DNA from: DATMXS01 sp050260275
Lineage (GTDB): Bacteria; Acidobacteriota; Terriglobia; Bryobacterales; Bryobacteraceae
DNA: 43,600 nucleotides
Assembly (NCBI GenBank): GCA_050260275.1
Contig: JBLNBX010000025.1
Coordinates: 1-43,600 of the forward strand
Direction of reading: 5' to 3'
Shown: piece by piece, positions 7,930 through 15,828 of the stretch
Layout of the letters: each line of letters starts with the position of its first letter
Position numbering within the stretch: position 1 is the stretch's first letter
The notes under the pieces: model-generated
Told to the model about the DNA's origin: nothing
Seen by the model: the letters and a program-made list of their open reading frames with translations, nothing else
Database searches by the model: none
Program-made: the position numbers and the translations under genes

Positions 7930-8697
7930 ATGGTAGACCTTCACAGCCACGTCCTTCCGGGGCTCGACGACGGCGCCCGTTCCCTCGAGCAAGCCATCCA
8001 GATGGTTCAGATCGCCGCAGCCGCCGGCACCACGGATCTCGTGGCCTCCCCCCACTGCAATCCCGAGTACAGTTTCGATCCCGCCACCGTCGAAGCCAAA
8101 CTGCAGGAGCTGGCCCGCGCTTCGGGCGGCGCGGTCCGGCTGCACTATGGCTGCGATTTTCACTTCTATTTCGAGAACATCGAGGAGGCACTCCGGCACC
8201 CTTCCCGCTACACGATCGCGCACAAACGCTATCTGCTGGTCGAGTTCCCCGACATCCTTATCATGCCGGCGACGGATGAGATCTTCGACCGCTTCCTCCA
8301 GGCGGGCATAGTCCCGATCGTCACGCATCCCGAGCGGAATTTTCTGTTGCACGCGCGCCTGGAGCAGATAGAGCGCTGGGTTCGGGCGGGCGTGCTGATG
8401 CAGGTCACCGCTCAGTCGTTTCTGGGCCGGTTCGGGCGTGAGCCGCGCCGGTTCGCCAGGGAGCTGATGTTGCGGAGTCTGGTGCACATCGTCGCCAGCG
8501 ATGCGCATGACACGGAGGACCGTACTCCCCGGCTCGATGTCGCCTTCAAGCACGTGTCCAAGACCTATGGCCCGGAATTGGCGCAGGCGCTGTTCGTCAC
8601 CAACCCAGCCGCCGTGCTCGAGGGGAAGCCCTTGCCGGCGCTGCCCCCGATCCGCCGCCGGCGCTGGTTCGCATTCTGGGCCTCCGCAGGCGTCTAG
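7930..8697 (+). CDS. CpsB/CapC-type PHP-family tyrosine phosphatase
   Basis: Manganese-dependent phosphatases of this family remove phosphate from bacterial tyrosine kinases that control exopolysaccharide synthesis. The 255-aa protein shows the full PHP metal-site set: HSH at residues 5-7 with LPGLDDGA after it, ASPH near 38-42, the EFPD segment near 105, THPER near 135 and ASDAHD near 193-198. Length and order fit CpsB/YwqE. No tyrosine kinase or polysaccharide polymerase is next to it, so the partner must be elsewhere; the glycosyltransferase operon at 20938-25860 is a possible client. A PHP-type histidinol phosphatase is less likely because of the CpsB-like N-terminus. Strong hairpins lie on both sides of the gene. 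Confidence 0.85.
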   Translation: MVDLHSHVLPGLDDGARSLEQAIQMVQIAAAAGTTDLVASPHCNPEYSFDPATVEAKLQELARASGGAVRLHYGCDFHFYFENIEEALRHPSRYTIAHKRYLLVEFPDILIMPATDEIFDRFLQAGIVPIVTHPERNFLLHARLEQIERWVRAGVLMQVTAQSFLGRFGREPRRFARELMLRSLVHIVASDAHDTEDRTPRLDVAFKHVSKTYGPELAQALFVTNPAAVLEGKPLPALPPIRRRRWFAFWASAGV

Positions 8698-8755
8698 AGG
8701 CTCACGAGCCATCCGCCGATAACGGCCATGATCCGCGATGGGCAGGCCACCGTGC

Positions 8756-8794
8756 GCCGCTTCGCGGTCAGGGCCACTTCGGCCCTGAAGCGGC
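8756..8794 (+). other. Long interrupted hairpin downstream of the phosphatase gene
   Basis: GCCGCTT (8756-8762) and CAGGGCC (8769-8775) pair with GGCCCTG (8781-8787) and AAGCGGC (8788-8794), making 14 base pairs with a 6-nt bulge and a 5-nt loop. No T-tract follows. It lies in the 143-bp gap before the MEMO-AMMECR1 gene and may end or protect the upstream transcript. Confidence 0.45.
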
Positions 8795-8827
8795 CGAGCG
8801 AGGCCACATTGGCCGGGTCCGTGCCAA

Positions 8828-8833
8828 TATAGA
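8828..8833 (+). promoter_or_regulatory. -10 hexamer TATAGA of the MEMO-AMMECR1 gene
   Basis: The hexamer ends 7 bp before the GTG at 8841, so the transcript would begin at or next to the start codon. No Shine-Dalgarno sequence precedes the GTG. Confidence 0.45.
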
Positions 8834-8840
8834 GAACAGA

Positions 8841-10355
8841 GTGGTTCGCGCGGCTGTATATTGCCTGTTCGCCTCGCTGGCGCTGGGCCAGGTCCACGAG
8901 ATCCCCGTCCACGCGCAATGGTTTCCTTCAGACCGCGCAGAACTCGAAACCATCCTGAGCCGTTCATTTGCGGCCGCCGGCCGGCACCTGAACGGCGCTC
9001 CGCCGCGCAAGGGACTGCTGGCGCTCGTCGTGCCTCACGCCGGAATCGCCTACTCGGGGCCCGTCGCCGCCACGGCATTCAGCCGGCTGGGCCAGCCGCG
9101 CGCGGTGATCATCCTGGGCTTCAGCCATCGCAGGCGGACGGAAGGCGTGCTGGCGCCCGTGCTCGACGCCTACCAGACGCCGCTGGGACGCGTTGAGGTG
9201 GATCAGGCTGCGCTGCGCTCCCTGGGCTTCGAGCGCGTCCCCGAGGCGACGGTCTGCGACCACTCGGTTGAAAACCAGATTCCGTTCATCCAGCATGCCG
9301 CTCCGGACGCCAAGGTGATCCCGCTGTACGTGGGCGACATGACTCGGGCGCAGCTATCGTCGGCGGCAGCCAGACTCGCCGCGCGCCTGAAGGCCGGAGA
9401 TGTCATCGTCGCGTCCTCGGACTTCACACACCATGGCGCGGCGTACGGCTATACACCCTTCGCCACCGATGAACGCCTCTCGCTGCGCTTGCGCCAACGG
9501 TTCATGAGCGTCGTTGAGGAGATCGGCACGCTGGCGCCCGCGCGCTTCGATTCGTACCTCGCGCGCACCGGCGATACCACGTGCGGCCAGGCCCCAATAC
9601 GGCTGCTTATGGCTACGCTGGCGCGGTGGAAAGAGGATGTGTTCACAACGGCGCTTGCCTACGCAAACTCGGGGGACATGACGCGGGACTGGAGCGCGGC
9701 GGTCAGCTACGGCGCACTGGCGTTCTATCCGTATTCGGCGTACTCGGCCGGGGCGGATGCGGAAAAGCTGCTGCTGGCTAGCGCCCGCGCGACCATCGAT
9801 CGCTACCTCTCCACCGGCCGCAAGGCTCCCGTGCCGGTGCCCGAGTCGGAGCGCACTCCCGAGTTGAGGCAGCCCGGAGCCGTTTTCGTGACCATCAAGA
9901 AGAACGGCCGCCTGCGCGGCTGCGTGGGCGAGTTCGCCCCGCGCCTGCCGCTCGCCGAGGCGGTGGCCGACCGCGCGCTCGCCGCCGCCACAGAGGACCC
10001 GCGCTTTCCGCCTCTCGAAGCATCAGAAGGTCCTGTCACCTTGGACATCTCGTTGCTAACGCCCCTGCGCAGGGTGGCCTCGTGGAGGGACGTAAAACTC
10101 GGGCAAGGCGTCGTCCTCGAACTCAATGGCCGCTCGTCCACTTTCCTGCCCGAAATTGCCGCCGAGATGGGGTGGACACGATCGAAGATGTTCGAGGAGC
10201 TGTCCGAGAAGGCCGGACTAAAGCGTGACGCCTACCGCGACCCGCAGGCGCGCATATATGTGTACTCCACTCACAAGTTCAGCGAGAGCCCCAAGCCAGC
10301 TTCCGGACGCCAGAACGGCGCACCCGGGCGGCCGGGCAGCGCGTCATACGAATAG
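8841..10355 (+). CDS. Exported MEMO-AMMECR1 fusion protein (AmmeMemoRadiSam proteins B and A)
   Basis: Two proteins of the AmmeMemoRadiSam system are fused in one 504-aa chain. Residues about 25-295 are a MEMO domain (class III dioxygenase fold) with all the family's metal-site residues: H66 in VVPHAG, H96 in GFSH, H197 in SDFTHHG and C248 in TTCGQ. Residues about 306-480 are an AMMECR1 domain with the hallmark LRGCVGEF at 358-365. The N-terminus (GTG start, MVRAAVYCLFASLALG) looks like a signal peptide, which would place both domains in the periplasm. The third system member, a radical SAM protein, is absent from the window. The chemistry of the system is not established; copper- or iron-dependent oxidation has been proposed for MEMO. 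The tail after 480 is Pro/Gly/Ser-rich and probably disordered. Confidence 0.88.
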   Translation: MVRAAVYCLFASLALGQVHEIPVHAQWFPSDRAELETILSRSFAAAGRHLNGAPPRKGLLALVVPHAGIAYSGPVAATAFSRLGQPRAVIILGFSHRRRTEGVLAPVLDAYQTPLGRVEVDQAALRSLGFERVPEATVCDHSVENQIPFIQHAAPDAKVIPLYVGDMTRAQLSSAAARLAARLKAGDVIVASSDFTHHGAAYGYTPFATDERLSLRLRQRFMSVVEEIGTLAPARFDSYLARTGDTTCGQAPIRLLMATLARWKEDVFTTALAYANSGDMTRDWSAAVSYGALAFYPYSAYSAGADAEKLLLASARATIDRYLSTGRKAPVPVPESERTPELRQPGAVFVTIKKNGRLRGCVGEFAPRLPLAEAVADRALAAATEDPRFPPLEASEGPVTLDISLLTPLRRVASWRDVKLGQGVVLELNGRSSTFLPEIAAEMGWTRSKMFEELSEKAGLKRDAYRDPQARIYVYSTHKFSESPKPASGRQNGAPGRPGSASYE

Positions 10356-10382
10356 GTCAATCACGCGAATAGGTCAGTCACG
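10349..10382 (+). repeat. Tandem 17-bp duplication across a stop codon
   Basis: CGAATAGGTCAATCACG at 10349-10365 is followed immediately by a copy at 10366-10382 that differs at one base. The TAG stop of the MEMO-AMMECR1 gene lies inside the first copy, and the ATG of the M16 gene follows the second copy by 1 bp. The repeat therefore makes up the whole intergenic spacer. Confidence 0.9.
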
Positions 10383-10383
10383 G

Positions 10384-11910
10384 ATGCGATTTTTGACACT
10401 GCTCATAGCCGCGGCTCTCTGCGCCCCGGCGCAGAACCTGGGCGAGTTTGAGAAGAAGGTCACCGAGTTCACGCTCGCCAATGGACTGCACTTCATCATC
10501 GTGGAGCGCCACGACGCGCCCGTAGTCTCGTTCCACACCTACGTGGACGCTGGTGCAGCCGACGATCCGCAGGGGCGCACGGGACTGGCGCACATGTTCG
10601 AGCACATGGCGTTCAAAGGTACGCCGGTGATCGGCACGACGAACTGGACCGCTGAAAAGCAGGCGCTCGAGGCGGTGGAAACCGCCTACGACCGCCTTCA
10701 GGCCGAACGGCTCAAGCGGAACGCCGACCCGGCGCGCCTGAAGGCGCTCGAGGCCGAGCTCGATGCGGCCATCGAGAACGCAAACTCGTTCGTAGTCGAG
10801 AACGAGTACCCGCGCATTATCGAGGAGAATGGCGGCGTCGGCCTCAACGCTTCCACGGGCGAGGACTCCACGAACTACTACTACAGCCTCCCCTCGAACC
10901 GCGTCGAGCTATGGTTTCTGCTCGAATCGCAGCGCTTCCTGAACCCCGTGTTCCGCCAGTTCTACAAAGAGCGCGACGTCGTGCGCGAGGAGCGCCGGAT
11001 GCGCATCGAGTCCAGCCCGCAGGGCAAGCTTGTGGAGTCGCTGCTCGCGACGGCCTTCGCCGCGAGCCCCTACCGGAATCCGGCCGCGGGCTGGGCGGCG
11101 GACATCGAGCGGCTGCGCGTTGAGGATGCGCGCGCCTTCTTCGAGAAGTACTACGTGCCGCGCAACATGACCATCGCCATCGTGGGCGACATCCAGCCGG
11201 CGGAGGCCCGGCGTCTCGCCGAGCGCTACTTCGGCCGGCTGCGCAACGCGCCGGCGCCGCTCCGCGAACCGGAAGCCGAGCCGCAGCAGTGGGGCGAGAA
11301 GCGCGTCGCCATCGAGACTCCCGCGCAGCCGTTCATGGCAATTGCCTACAAGCGGCCGCCGCAGACCGATCCCGACGACCCCGTCTTCGACGTCCTCAGC
11401 GGCATACTCGCGAGCGGACGCACGGGCATCCTGTACAAGGAACTCGTGCGCGGCAAACGCATCGCGCTCGCAGCGTCTACGAGCGCGACATTCCCGAGCG
11501 GCAAGCACAGCAACCTGTTCCTGTTCTTTTTGGTCCCGAATAGCGGCCACACGCTTGACGAAGTTGAGCAGGCGACGTACGAAATCATCGAGCGCTTGAA
11601 GAACGAGAAAGTGGATGACGCCGCGCTGGAGCGCGTGAAGACGAAATTGCGGGCTTCTGTTATCCGGCGGTTGGCGGGCAATACCGGCCTGGCGGCGCAA
11701 CTCACCTGGTACCAGGCGAACTACGGGGACTGGCGAAAGCTGTTCACCGGGTTGAAGGAGATCGACGCCGTAACGGCGGACGACGTGCAGCGCGTGGCGC
11801 GCAAATACTTCACCGCTACCACGCGCACGGTGGCGTTCACCACCCAGCCGGGTGCGCCCGCGGCGCAGCCCGGGAGGCCCGGTGCCGAGCAGGAAGGAGG
11901 TTTGCAGTGA
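10384..11910 (+). CDS. Secreted zinc protease, M16 family, catalytic member
   Basis: A 508-aa processing-peptidase-like protein with a signal peptide (MRFLTLLIAAALCAPAQ); the ATG at 10384 is chosen for this reason over an upstream in-frame start that lies inside the previous gene. The inverted zinc motif HxxEH is intact (H70, E73, H74 in AHMFEHMAFKG). A helical insert of about 60 residues rich in Ala, Glu and Lys follows it. The third ligand should be the glutamate in the WFLLESQRF segment. The second M16 domain lies after about residue 240 and lacks the R...GYAY substrate-binding motif of the family (it reads RGKRIALAAS). It overlaps the next M16 gene by 4 bp. The likely place of action is the periplasm, degrading peptides. 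Confidence 0.9.
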   Translation: MRFLTLLIAAALCAPAQNLGEFEKKVTEFTLANGLHFIIVERHDAPVVSFHTYVDAGAADDPQGRTGLAHMFEHMAFKGTPVIGTTNWTAEKQALEAVETAYDRLQAERLKRNADPARLKALEAELDAAIENANSFVVENEYPRIIEENGGVGLNASTGEDSTNYYYSLPSNRVELWFLLESQRFLNPVFRQFYKERDVVREERRMRIESSPQGKLVESLLATAFAASPYRNPAAGWAADIERLRVEDARAFFEKYYVPRNMTIAIVGDIQPAEARRLAERYFGRLRNAPAPLREPEAEPQQWGEKRVAIETPAQPFMAIAYKRPPQTDPDDPVFDVLSGILASGRTGILYKELVRGKRIALAASTSATFPSGKHSNLFLFFLVPNSGHTLDEVEQATYEIIERLKNEKVDDAALERVKTKLRASVIRRLAGNTGLAAQLTWYQANYGDWRKLFTGLKEIDAVTADDVQRVARKYFTATTRTVAFTTQPGAPAAQPGRPGAEQEGGLQ

Positions 11911-13403
11911 CCGGAGGGCGCGCGATGAGCAAAACGATCATCCTGAGCCTGATTGCGGCCGTGGCGCTCGCGCAGGCTCCTGCGAAGGCGCCAGAAAAAG
12001 CGGCGGCCCGGACTGCGCTTGCTCCGCCCGCCTCGTCGCCCGCCCAGTTGAAGTACCCGCCGCTGAAGCCGGTCACGATTCCGGACGTGGAGATGTTCAC
12101 GCTGCCTAACGGCATGCGCGTGTACCTGCTCGAGAACCACGAGCTGCCGGTGGTGAGCGGAACGGCACTCGTGCGCACCGGCAACCTGTTCGATCCACCC
12201 GGAAAGGTGGGGCTGGCAACTATCACCGGTTCGCAGATTCGCGCTGGCGGCACCACCTCGAAGACGGGTGACGAGATAGACGAGCAGCTCGAAAACATCG
12301 CCGCGTCCGTTGAAAGCTCCATCGGCGAGACCAGCGGGCAGGTTTCCTTCTCCGCGCTCAAGGAGAACACCGACGAGGTGATGGCGGTGTTCTACGATGT
12401 GTTGACCAGCCCGGCGTTCCGCGAGGACAAGCTATCTCTCGCTAAACAGCAGATGGCCAGCGCGATCCTGCGGCGGAACGATGATGCCGATTCCATCGCC
12501 GGCCGCGAGTACGCGAGCATCGTTTACGGGCGCGACAATCCCTATGGCTGGCGGATCGAACTGGCCGACATCGCGAACATCCGGCGCGACGACGTGGTGG
12601 CGTTCTACAAGCGCTACTTCTTCCCGCGCAACATCATGCTGGCCATCTACGGCGATTTCTCGGCTCCGGCCATGCGCGCGAAGCTCGAAACCCTGTTCGG
12701 TGGCTGGAACTACGAGCAGCCGCCGGTGCCTGCGTTCCCGCCGCTATCCGCGAAAGCCGCGCCCGGCATCTATCTGGCGGCCAAAGACGACGTCAATCAG
12801 ACTTTCTTCAGCCTGGGACACATCGGCGGAGTGCTGAAGGACCGCGACACGGCCGCGCTCGAGATCATGGCCGACATTCTCGGAGGCGGCTTCTCGAGCC
12901 GCCTGTTCAAGCGCGTGCGCACGCAGCTCGGGTATGCCTACGGCATCGGCGCCTCCTGGGGCGTCGATTACGACCACCCCGGCCTGTTCCAGATTTCCGG
13001 CAGCACGAAATCGGCCAGCACGGTGGACACGCTCCGCGTCGTGCGCGAGGAAATCGAACGTATCCGGACCACGCCTGTATCGGACGAGGAACTCAAGATC
13101 GCCAAGGACACCGTCCTGAACGGGTTCGTCTTTGCCTTCGACACGCCGGCCAAGACGCTTTCCCGCATCCTGAGATATGAATATTACGGCTACCCGCGCG
13201 ATTTCATATTCGATTACCAGAAGGCCATCGCTGCCGTAACGAAAGAGGACGTCCTGCGCGTGGCCAGAGAGCACCTGAAACCGGAGAATATAACCATCGT
13301 GGCTGTCGGAAATCCGCAGGATTTCGGAACACCTCTCACTGCTCTGGGATTGCCGGTGCACAAGATCGACCTGACGATACCCAAGCCGCCTGAGGTTAAA
13401 TGA
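11907..13403 (+). CDS. Secreted M16-family non-catalytic partner subunit
   Basis: A 498-aa M16-fold protein with a signal peptide (MSKTIILSLIAAVALAQ) and an Ala/Pro-rich linker. At the place of HxxEH it reads TITGS (residues 105-109), so no zinc can be bound. The second domain has the R...GYAY motif (RTQLGYAYGIG) that the catalytic neighbour lacks. Together the two match the alpha/beta division of labour in M16B heterodimers. Two starts are possible: GTG at 11907 with a perfect AAGGAGG 6 bp before it, overlapping the upstream stop as GTGA, and ATG at 11925 with GGAGGG 6 bp before it; I give the outer one. It overlaps the next gene by 4 bp (ATGA). Confidence 0.88.
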   Translation: MTGGRAMSKTIILSLIAAVALAQAPAKAPEKAAARTALAPPASSPAQLKYPPLKPVTIPDVEMFTLPNGMRVYLLENHELPVVSGTALVRTGNLFDPPGKVGLATITGSQIRAGGTTSKTGDEIDEQLENIAASVESSIGETSGQVSFSALKENTDEVMAVFYDVLTSPAFREDKLSLAKQQMASAILRRNDDADSIAGREYASIVYGRDNPYGWRIELADIANIRRDDVVAFYKRYFFPRNIMLAIYGDFSAPAMRAKLETLFGGWNYEQPPVPAFPPLSAKAAPGIYLAAKDDVNQTFFSLGHIGGVLKDRDTAALEIMADILGGGFSSRLFKRVRTQLGYAYGIGASWGVDYDHPGLFQISGSTKSASTVDTLRVVREEIERIRTTPVSDEELKIAKDTVLNGFVFAFDTPAKTLSRILRYEYYGYPRDFIFDYQKAIAAVTKEDVLRVAREHLKPENITIVAVGNPQDFGTPLTALGLPVHKIDLTIPKPPEVK

Positions 13404-14197
13404 TGGTGATGCGAGCGGTACCCATTCTGCTAGTGGTTTGTGCGGCGGCTTTCGGGCAGTCGCGGCAGGAGCGCGGCAAGGAGTTGATCAACAAGGCTCT
13501 CGCCGCGCTGGGCGGGGACGCCTTTTTGTCGATGCGGAACCGCGTCGAGACGGGGCGCGCGTACTCGTTCTACAGGGAAGCAGTCTCGGGGCTGTCGCAA
13601 GCGACTATCTACACGGAGTACGTGGACAACGCGGCCCCGGGCACGGTGGCCGCGCGAGAACGCCAATCCTTCGGCAAGGACGAGCGCTACGGCGCCATCC
13701 TGTTCCCGGGCGACGGGAAGGGTTGGGAGATCACGTTCCGCGGCGCGCGGCCGCTCGCGGAGGATCGCGTGGACCGTTGGACCGACAGTACGGTCCAGAA
13801 CTTCTTCTACCTGCTCCGCATGCGCCTGCGCGAGCCGGGCTTGATATTCGAGGCCGGCGAGACCGCCATAATTGACAACCTGCCCGTCGAGAGCGTTGTC
13901 ATCACGGACTCGGAGAACCGCAGCACCACGGTGTGGTTAAGCCGCTCAACGCACTTGCCGGTGCGGCAGGTCTACTACCGGCGCGACCCCGCGACCCGCA
14001 TACGCCATGAGGAGGTTTCCGTCTTCTCCAAGTACCGCGATGTCGGCGGCGGAGTGCAGTGGCCCCTCGACATTCAGCGCCTGCGCGATGGTGAACGCAT
14101 TTTCCAGTTGTACTCGGAATCAGTGCGGATAAATCAGGACCTCGACCCCGGCCTTTTCAAACTGCCCGCGAACATCAAAATCCTGAAAGGTGAGTAG
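13400..14197 (+). CDS. Exported LolA/LppX-like protein of the M16 operon
   Basis: A 265-aa protein with a signal peptide (MMVMRAVPILLVVCAAAFGQ). After a short helix (QERGKELINKALAALGG) it consists mostly of beta strands with paired sequences such as IIDNLPVESVVITDS and TTVWLSRSTHLPVRQVYY, a pattern of the half-open beta barrels of LolA/LolB/LppX-type lipid or lipoprotein carriers. The family is not certain. The start codon overlaps the stop of the M16 gene (ATGA), so it is translationally coupled and is likely to work with the M16 pair, perhaps presenting a lipopeptide or protein substrate; that is inference. Confidence 0.65.
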   Translation: MMVMRAVPILLVVCAAAFGQSRQERGKELINKALAALGGDAFLSMRNRVETGRAYSFYREAVSGLSQATIYTEYVDNAAPGTVAARERQSFGKDERYGAILFPGDGKGWEITFRGARPLAEDRVDRWTDSTVQNFFYLLRMRLREPGLIFEAGETAIIDNLPVESVVITDSENRSTTVWLSRSTHLPVRQVYYRRDPATRIRHEEVSVFSKYRDVGGGVQWPLDIQRLRDGERIFQLYSESVRINQDLDPGLFKLPANIKILKGE

Positions 14198-14202
14198 CCG
14201 CA

Positions 14203-14228
14203 GGCGGTCAAGACTGAACCGCCGTTTT
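14203..14228 (+). terminator. Probable terminator of the M16 operon
   Basis: GGCGGT (14203-14208) pairs with ACCGCC (14218-14223), extended inward by CA/TG across a bulged A, and is followed by GTTTT. It lies 6 bp after the stop codon of the LolA-like gene. The T-tract is short, so confidence is moderate. Confidence 0.45.
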
Positions 14229-14249
14229 GAGTGCGGCGGCTCCGCCGGG

Positions 14250-14335
14250 CTTGGGAACAGCCTGCGTGGGGTTTGAGACGGCGTGCGCCCGGTGTGAAAA
14301 CGGCCTGCGCTCGGTCTTGGGGAACAGCCTGCGTC
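14250..14335. repeat. Degenerate tandem repeat, about 22-bp period
   Basis: Four imperfect units fill the convergent gap between the LolA-like and HDOD genes. Units 1 and 4 share TTGGGAACAGCCTGCGT almost exactly; units 2 and 3 keep the A-R-A-CGGC-TGCG core. No reading frame runs through it and it is not palindromic. Confidence 0.6.
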
Positions 14336-14339
14336 CACG

Positions 14340-15197
14340 CTATATCAGGCTGCACTCGAGGGCGTTGATCTTACCGGCGATACTGAGCATCAGCTCCCGC
14401 TCGGAACGCAAGCGATTCCGCACGTTCTCGGGCACGGCTGCCCCCACCTCCTCAAATGTCGCAGGCGGTGCCGGCCCGGCCACCTGGAATCCGAGCACAT
14501 TGGCCACCCGGCAAGCCAACTGTACTACTTGCAGGCTGCCAAAGCGCTCGCCGGGGGCAAGCTGATCGTGGTGGTGCAGAGCGATCTCGGCGAAGGCGGG
14601 CGGAAGATTCCATTCGCTCACGAGATCCCTGCCGGCTTCGCAGTGATCCATGCCGAAAAATGCGTTCTCGCAACTACGGACGTCGCGTCCGGTTGAATCG
14701 GCGATCTCCAGCGCCTGCGTGTAGTCCTCCGGATACGCCATCAGCAGGCCTAGCCTGCCCGCATCGTGCAGCAGGCCGGCCGTGTAGGCCTTGTCTTTGT
14801 CGAGCCAGGCTGCGGACGCCAGTTCTTCGGCAACCAGCGCGCACGCCAGGCAATGCCGCCAGCAACGGTGCAGCGCCGGGATCCCCAGGCTGGCCGAGAG
14901 CATGTTGCGCAGCGCCACCGTCATGACGAGCGATTTCACGCGCTCGAGCCCCAGGATCGCGACGGCGTGCAGGATGCTGCTGATCTCGTGGCGGCACCCA
15001 AGCAGCGGCGAGTTCGCCAGCATCAGCACCTCCGCCGTGAACGCCGTGTCCGCCCGGATAAGCTCCGCGACCTGCCGGAAAACCACACCGTCATCCGAGA
15101 CCAGTTCCATCAGGCGGGCAGCGATGGCTGGCAGAGGCTGTAGCTCGCGTGCAGGTTTTCTGGTGGGCTTCGGCCTCTGCGTCGCGGGGGGCTGCAT
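14340..15197 (-). CDS. HDOD domain protein
   Basis: A 285-aa cytoplasmic protein. After a basic Pro-rich N-terminus of about 16 residues, an HDOD domain runs from about 20 to 225, starting at LQPLPAIAARLMELVSDD and containing SILHAVAILGLERVKSLV and the degenerate HD motif LLHDAGRLGLL. A second His cluster (ALHHHDQ) is also present. HDOD proteins are non-canonical relatives of HD-GYP phosphodiesterases and act in signalling, often near chemotaxis, c-di-GMP or stress regulators. No output domain is attached, and no chemoreceptor or two-component gene is adjacent. It diverges from the redoxin gene. Confidence 0.85.
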   Translation of the reverse strand: MQPPATQRPKPTRKPARELQPLPAIAARLMELVSDDGVVFRQVAELIRADTAFTAEVLMLANSPLLGCRHEISSILHAVAILGLERVKSLVMTVALRNMLSASLGIPALHRCWRHCLACALVAEELASAAWLDKDKAYTAGLLHDAGRLGLLMAYPEDYTQALEIADSTGRDVRSCENAFFGMDHCEAGRDLVSEWNLPPAFAEIALHHHDQLAPGERFGSLQVVQLACRVANVLGFQVAGPAPPATFEEVGAAVPENVRNRLRSERELMLSIAGKINALECSLI

Positions 15198-15309
15198 GTA
15201 TGCTCTGTCTGCCTATCGTCAGGGCCGGACTTGCGCTTTATATTGCGGCTCCGGGCAACCGCCAGGAGTCGGGCCGTCGCGGCCTGACGTGCTACTTTTA
15301 TGAGTTAAG

Positions 15310-15828
15310 ATGCGCGCCTTAGCCGTCATCCTCTCGGGTATCCTCCTGGGCTTCACTGCCGCCGCGCAACAGCCCAAGCCGCTGCGCCGCGCGCCCGGCT
15401 TCTCGCTGCCCGATACGCGTCAGAAACAACACGATCTCGCGGACTATCGCGGGCGTTGGGTGCTGCTGGACTTCATGCGCACCGATTGCCCGCACTGCAA
15501 AGAACTCTCGCCATTGCTCGAAGCCGCCGCGAAGCGCTACGGCGAGAAGGTGGCCGTGCTGTCCATCGTGGTTCCTCCGGACACCACCCAGACGGTTGCC
15601 GCATTCATCGCGGAGAACAAGATAACCACCCCGATTCTTTTCGATTGCGGCCAGGTGACCTACTCGTACCTGCTTCCGAGCCCAGCTAATCCGTCAGTGG
15701 AGTTTCCGCACCTGTTTGTGATCGACCCGAAGGGGTTCATCGCGCGCGACCTGCACGGCGCGACGTTGCAGCCCGCCAGGCTGAACGCAGAACTCGAGGC
15801 CCTCATAGGCGCCCCCGGCCGCAAATGA
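15310..15828 (+). CDS. Exported thioredoxin-fold redoxin (TlpA/AhpC-TSA-like)
   Basis: A 172-aa protein with a signal peptide (MRALAVILSGILLGFTAAAQ). The redoxin domain starts at APGFSLPDTRQKQHDLADYRGRW and has the CPHC active-site motif (C60, C63) in RTDCPHCKEL. A cis-proline candidate lies in FPHLFVIDPKG. These features predict a periplasmic thiol-disulfide reductase of the TlpA/ResA type. A TACTTT hexamer 11 bp before the ATG is a possible -10. The stop codon overlaps the ATG of the next gene (ATGA), so the redoxin and the exported ankyrin protein are translated as a pair. Confidence 0.87.
   Translation: MRALAVILSGILLGFTAAAQQPKPLRRAPGFSLPDTRQKQHDLADYRGRWVLLDFMRTDCPHCKELSPLLEAAAKRYGEKVAVLSIVVPPDTTQTVAAFIAENKITTPILFDCGQVTYSYLLPSPANPSVEFPHLFVIDPKGFIARDLHGATLQPARLNAELEALIGAPGRK

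Noticed and set aside
8694..8918. A 74-codon minus-strand frame in the gap before the MEMO gene
   Set aside because: Half of it is antisense to the MEMO-AMMECR1 N-terminus, and the remainder covers the strong hairpin at 8756-8794. No ribosome site or recognisable motif.
7669..9078. A 469-codon open frame on the minus strand
   Set aside because: It lies antisense to three well-supported genes (coiled-coil protein, PHP phosphatase, MEMO-AMMECR1). Its translation is Arg/Gly/Pro-rich without domain motifs, as is common in shadow frames of GC-rich DNA.
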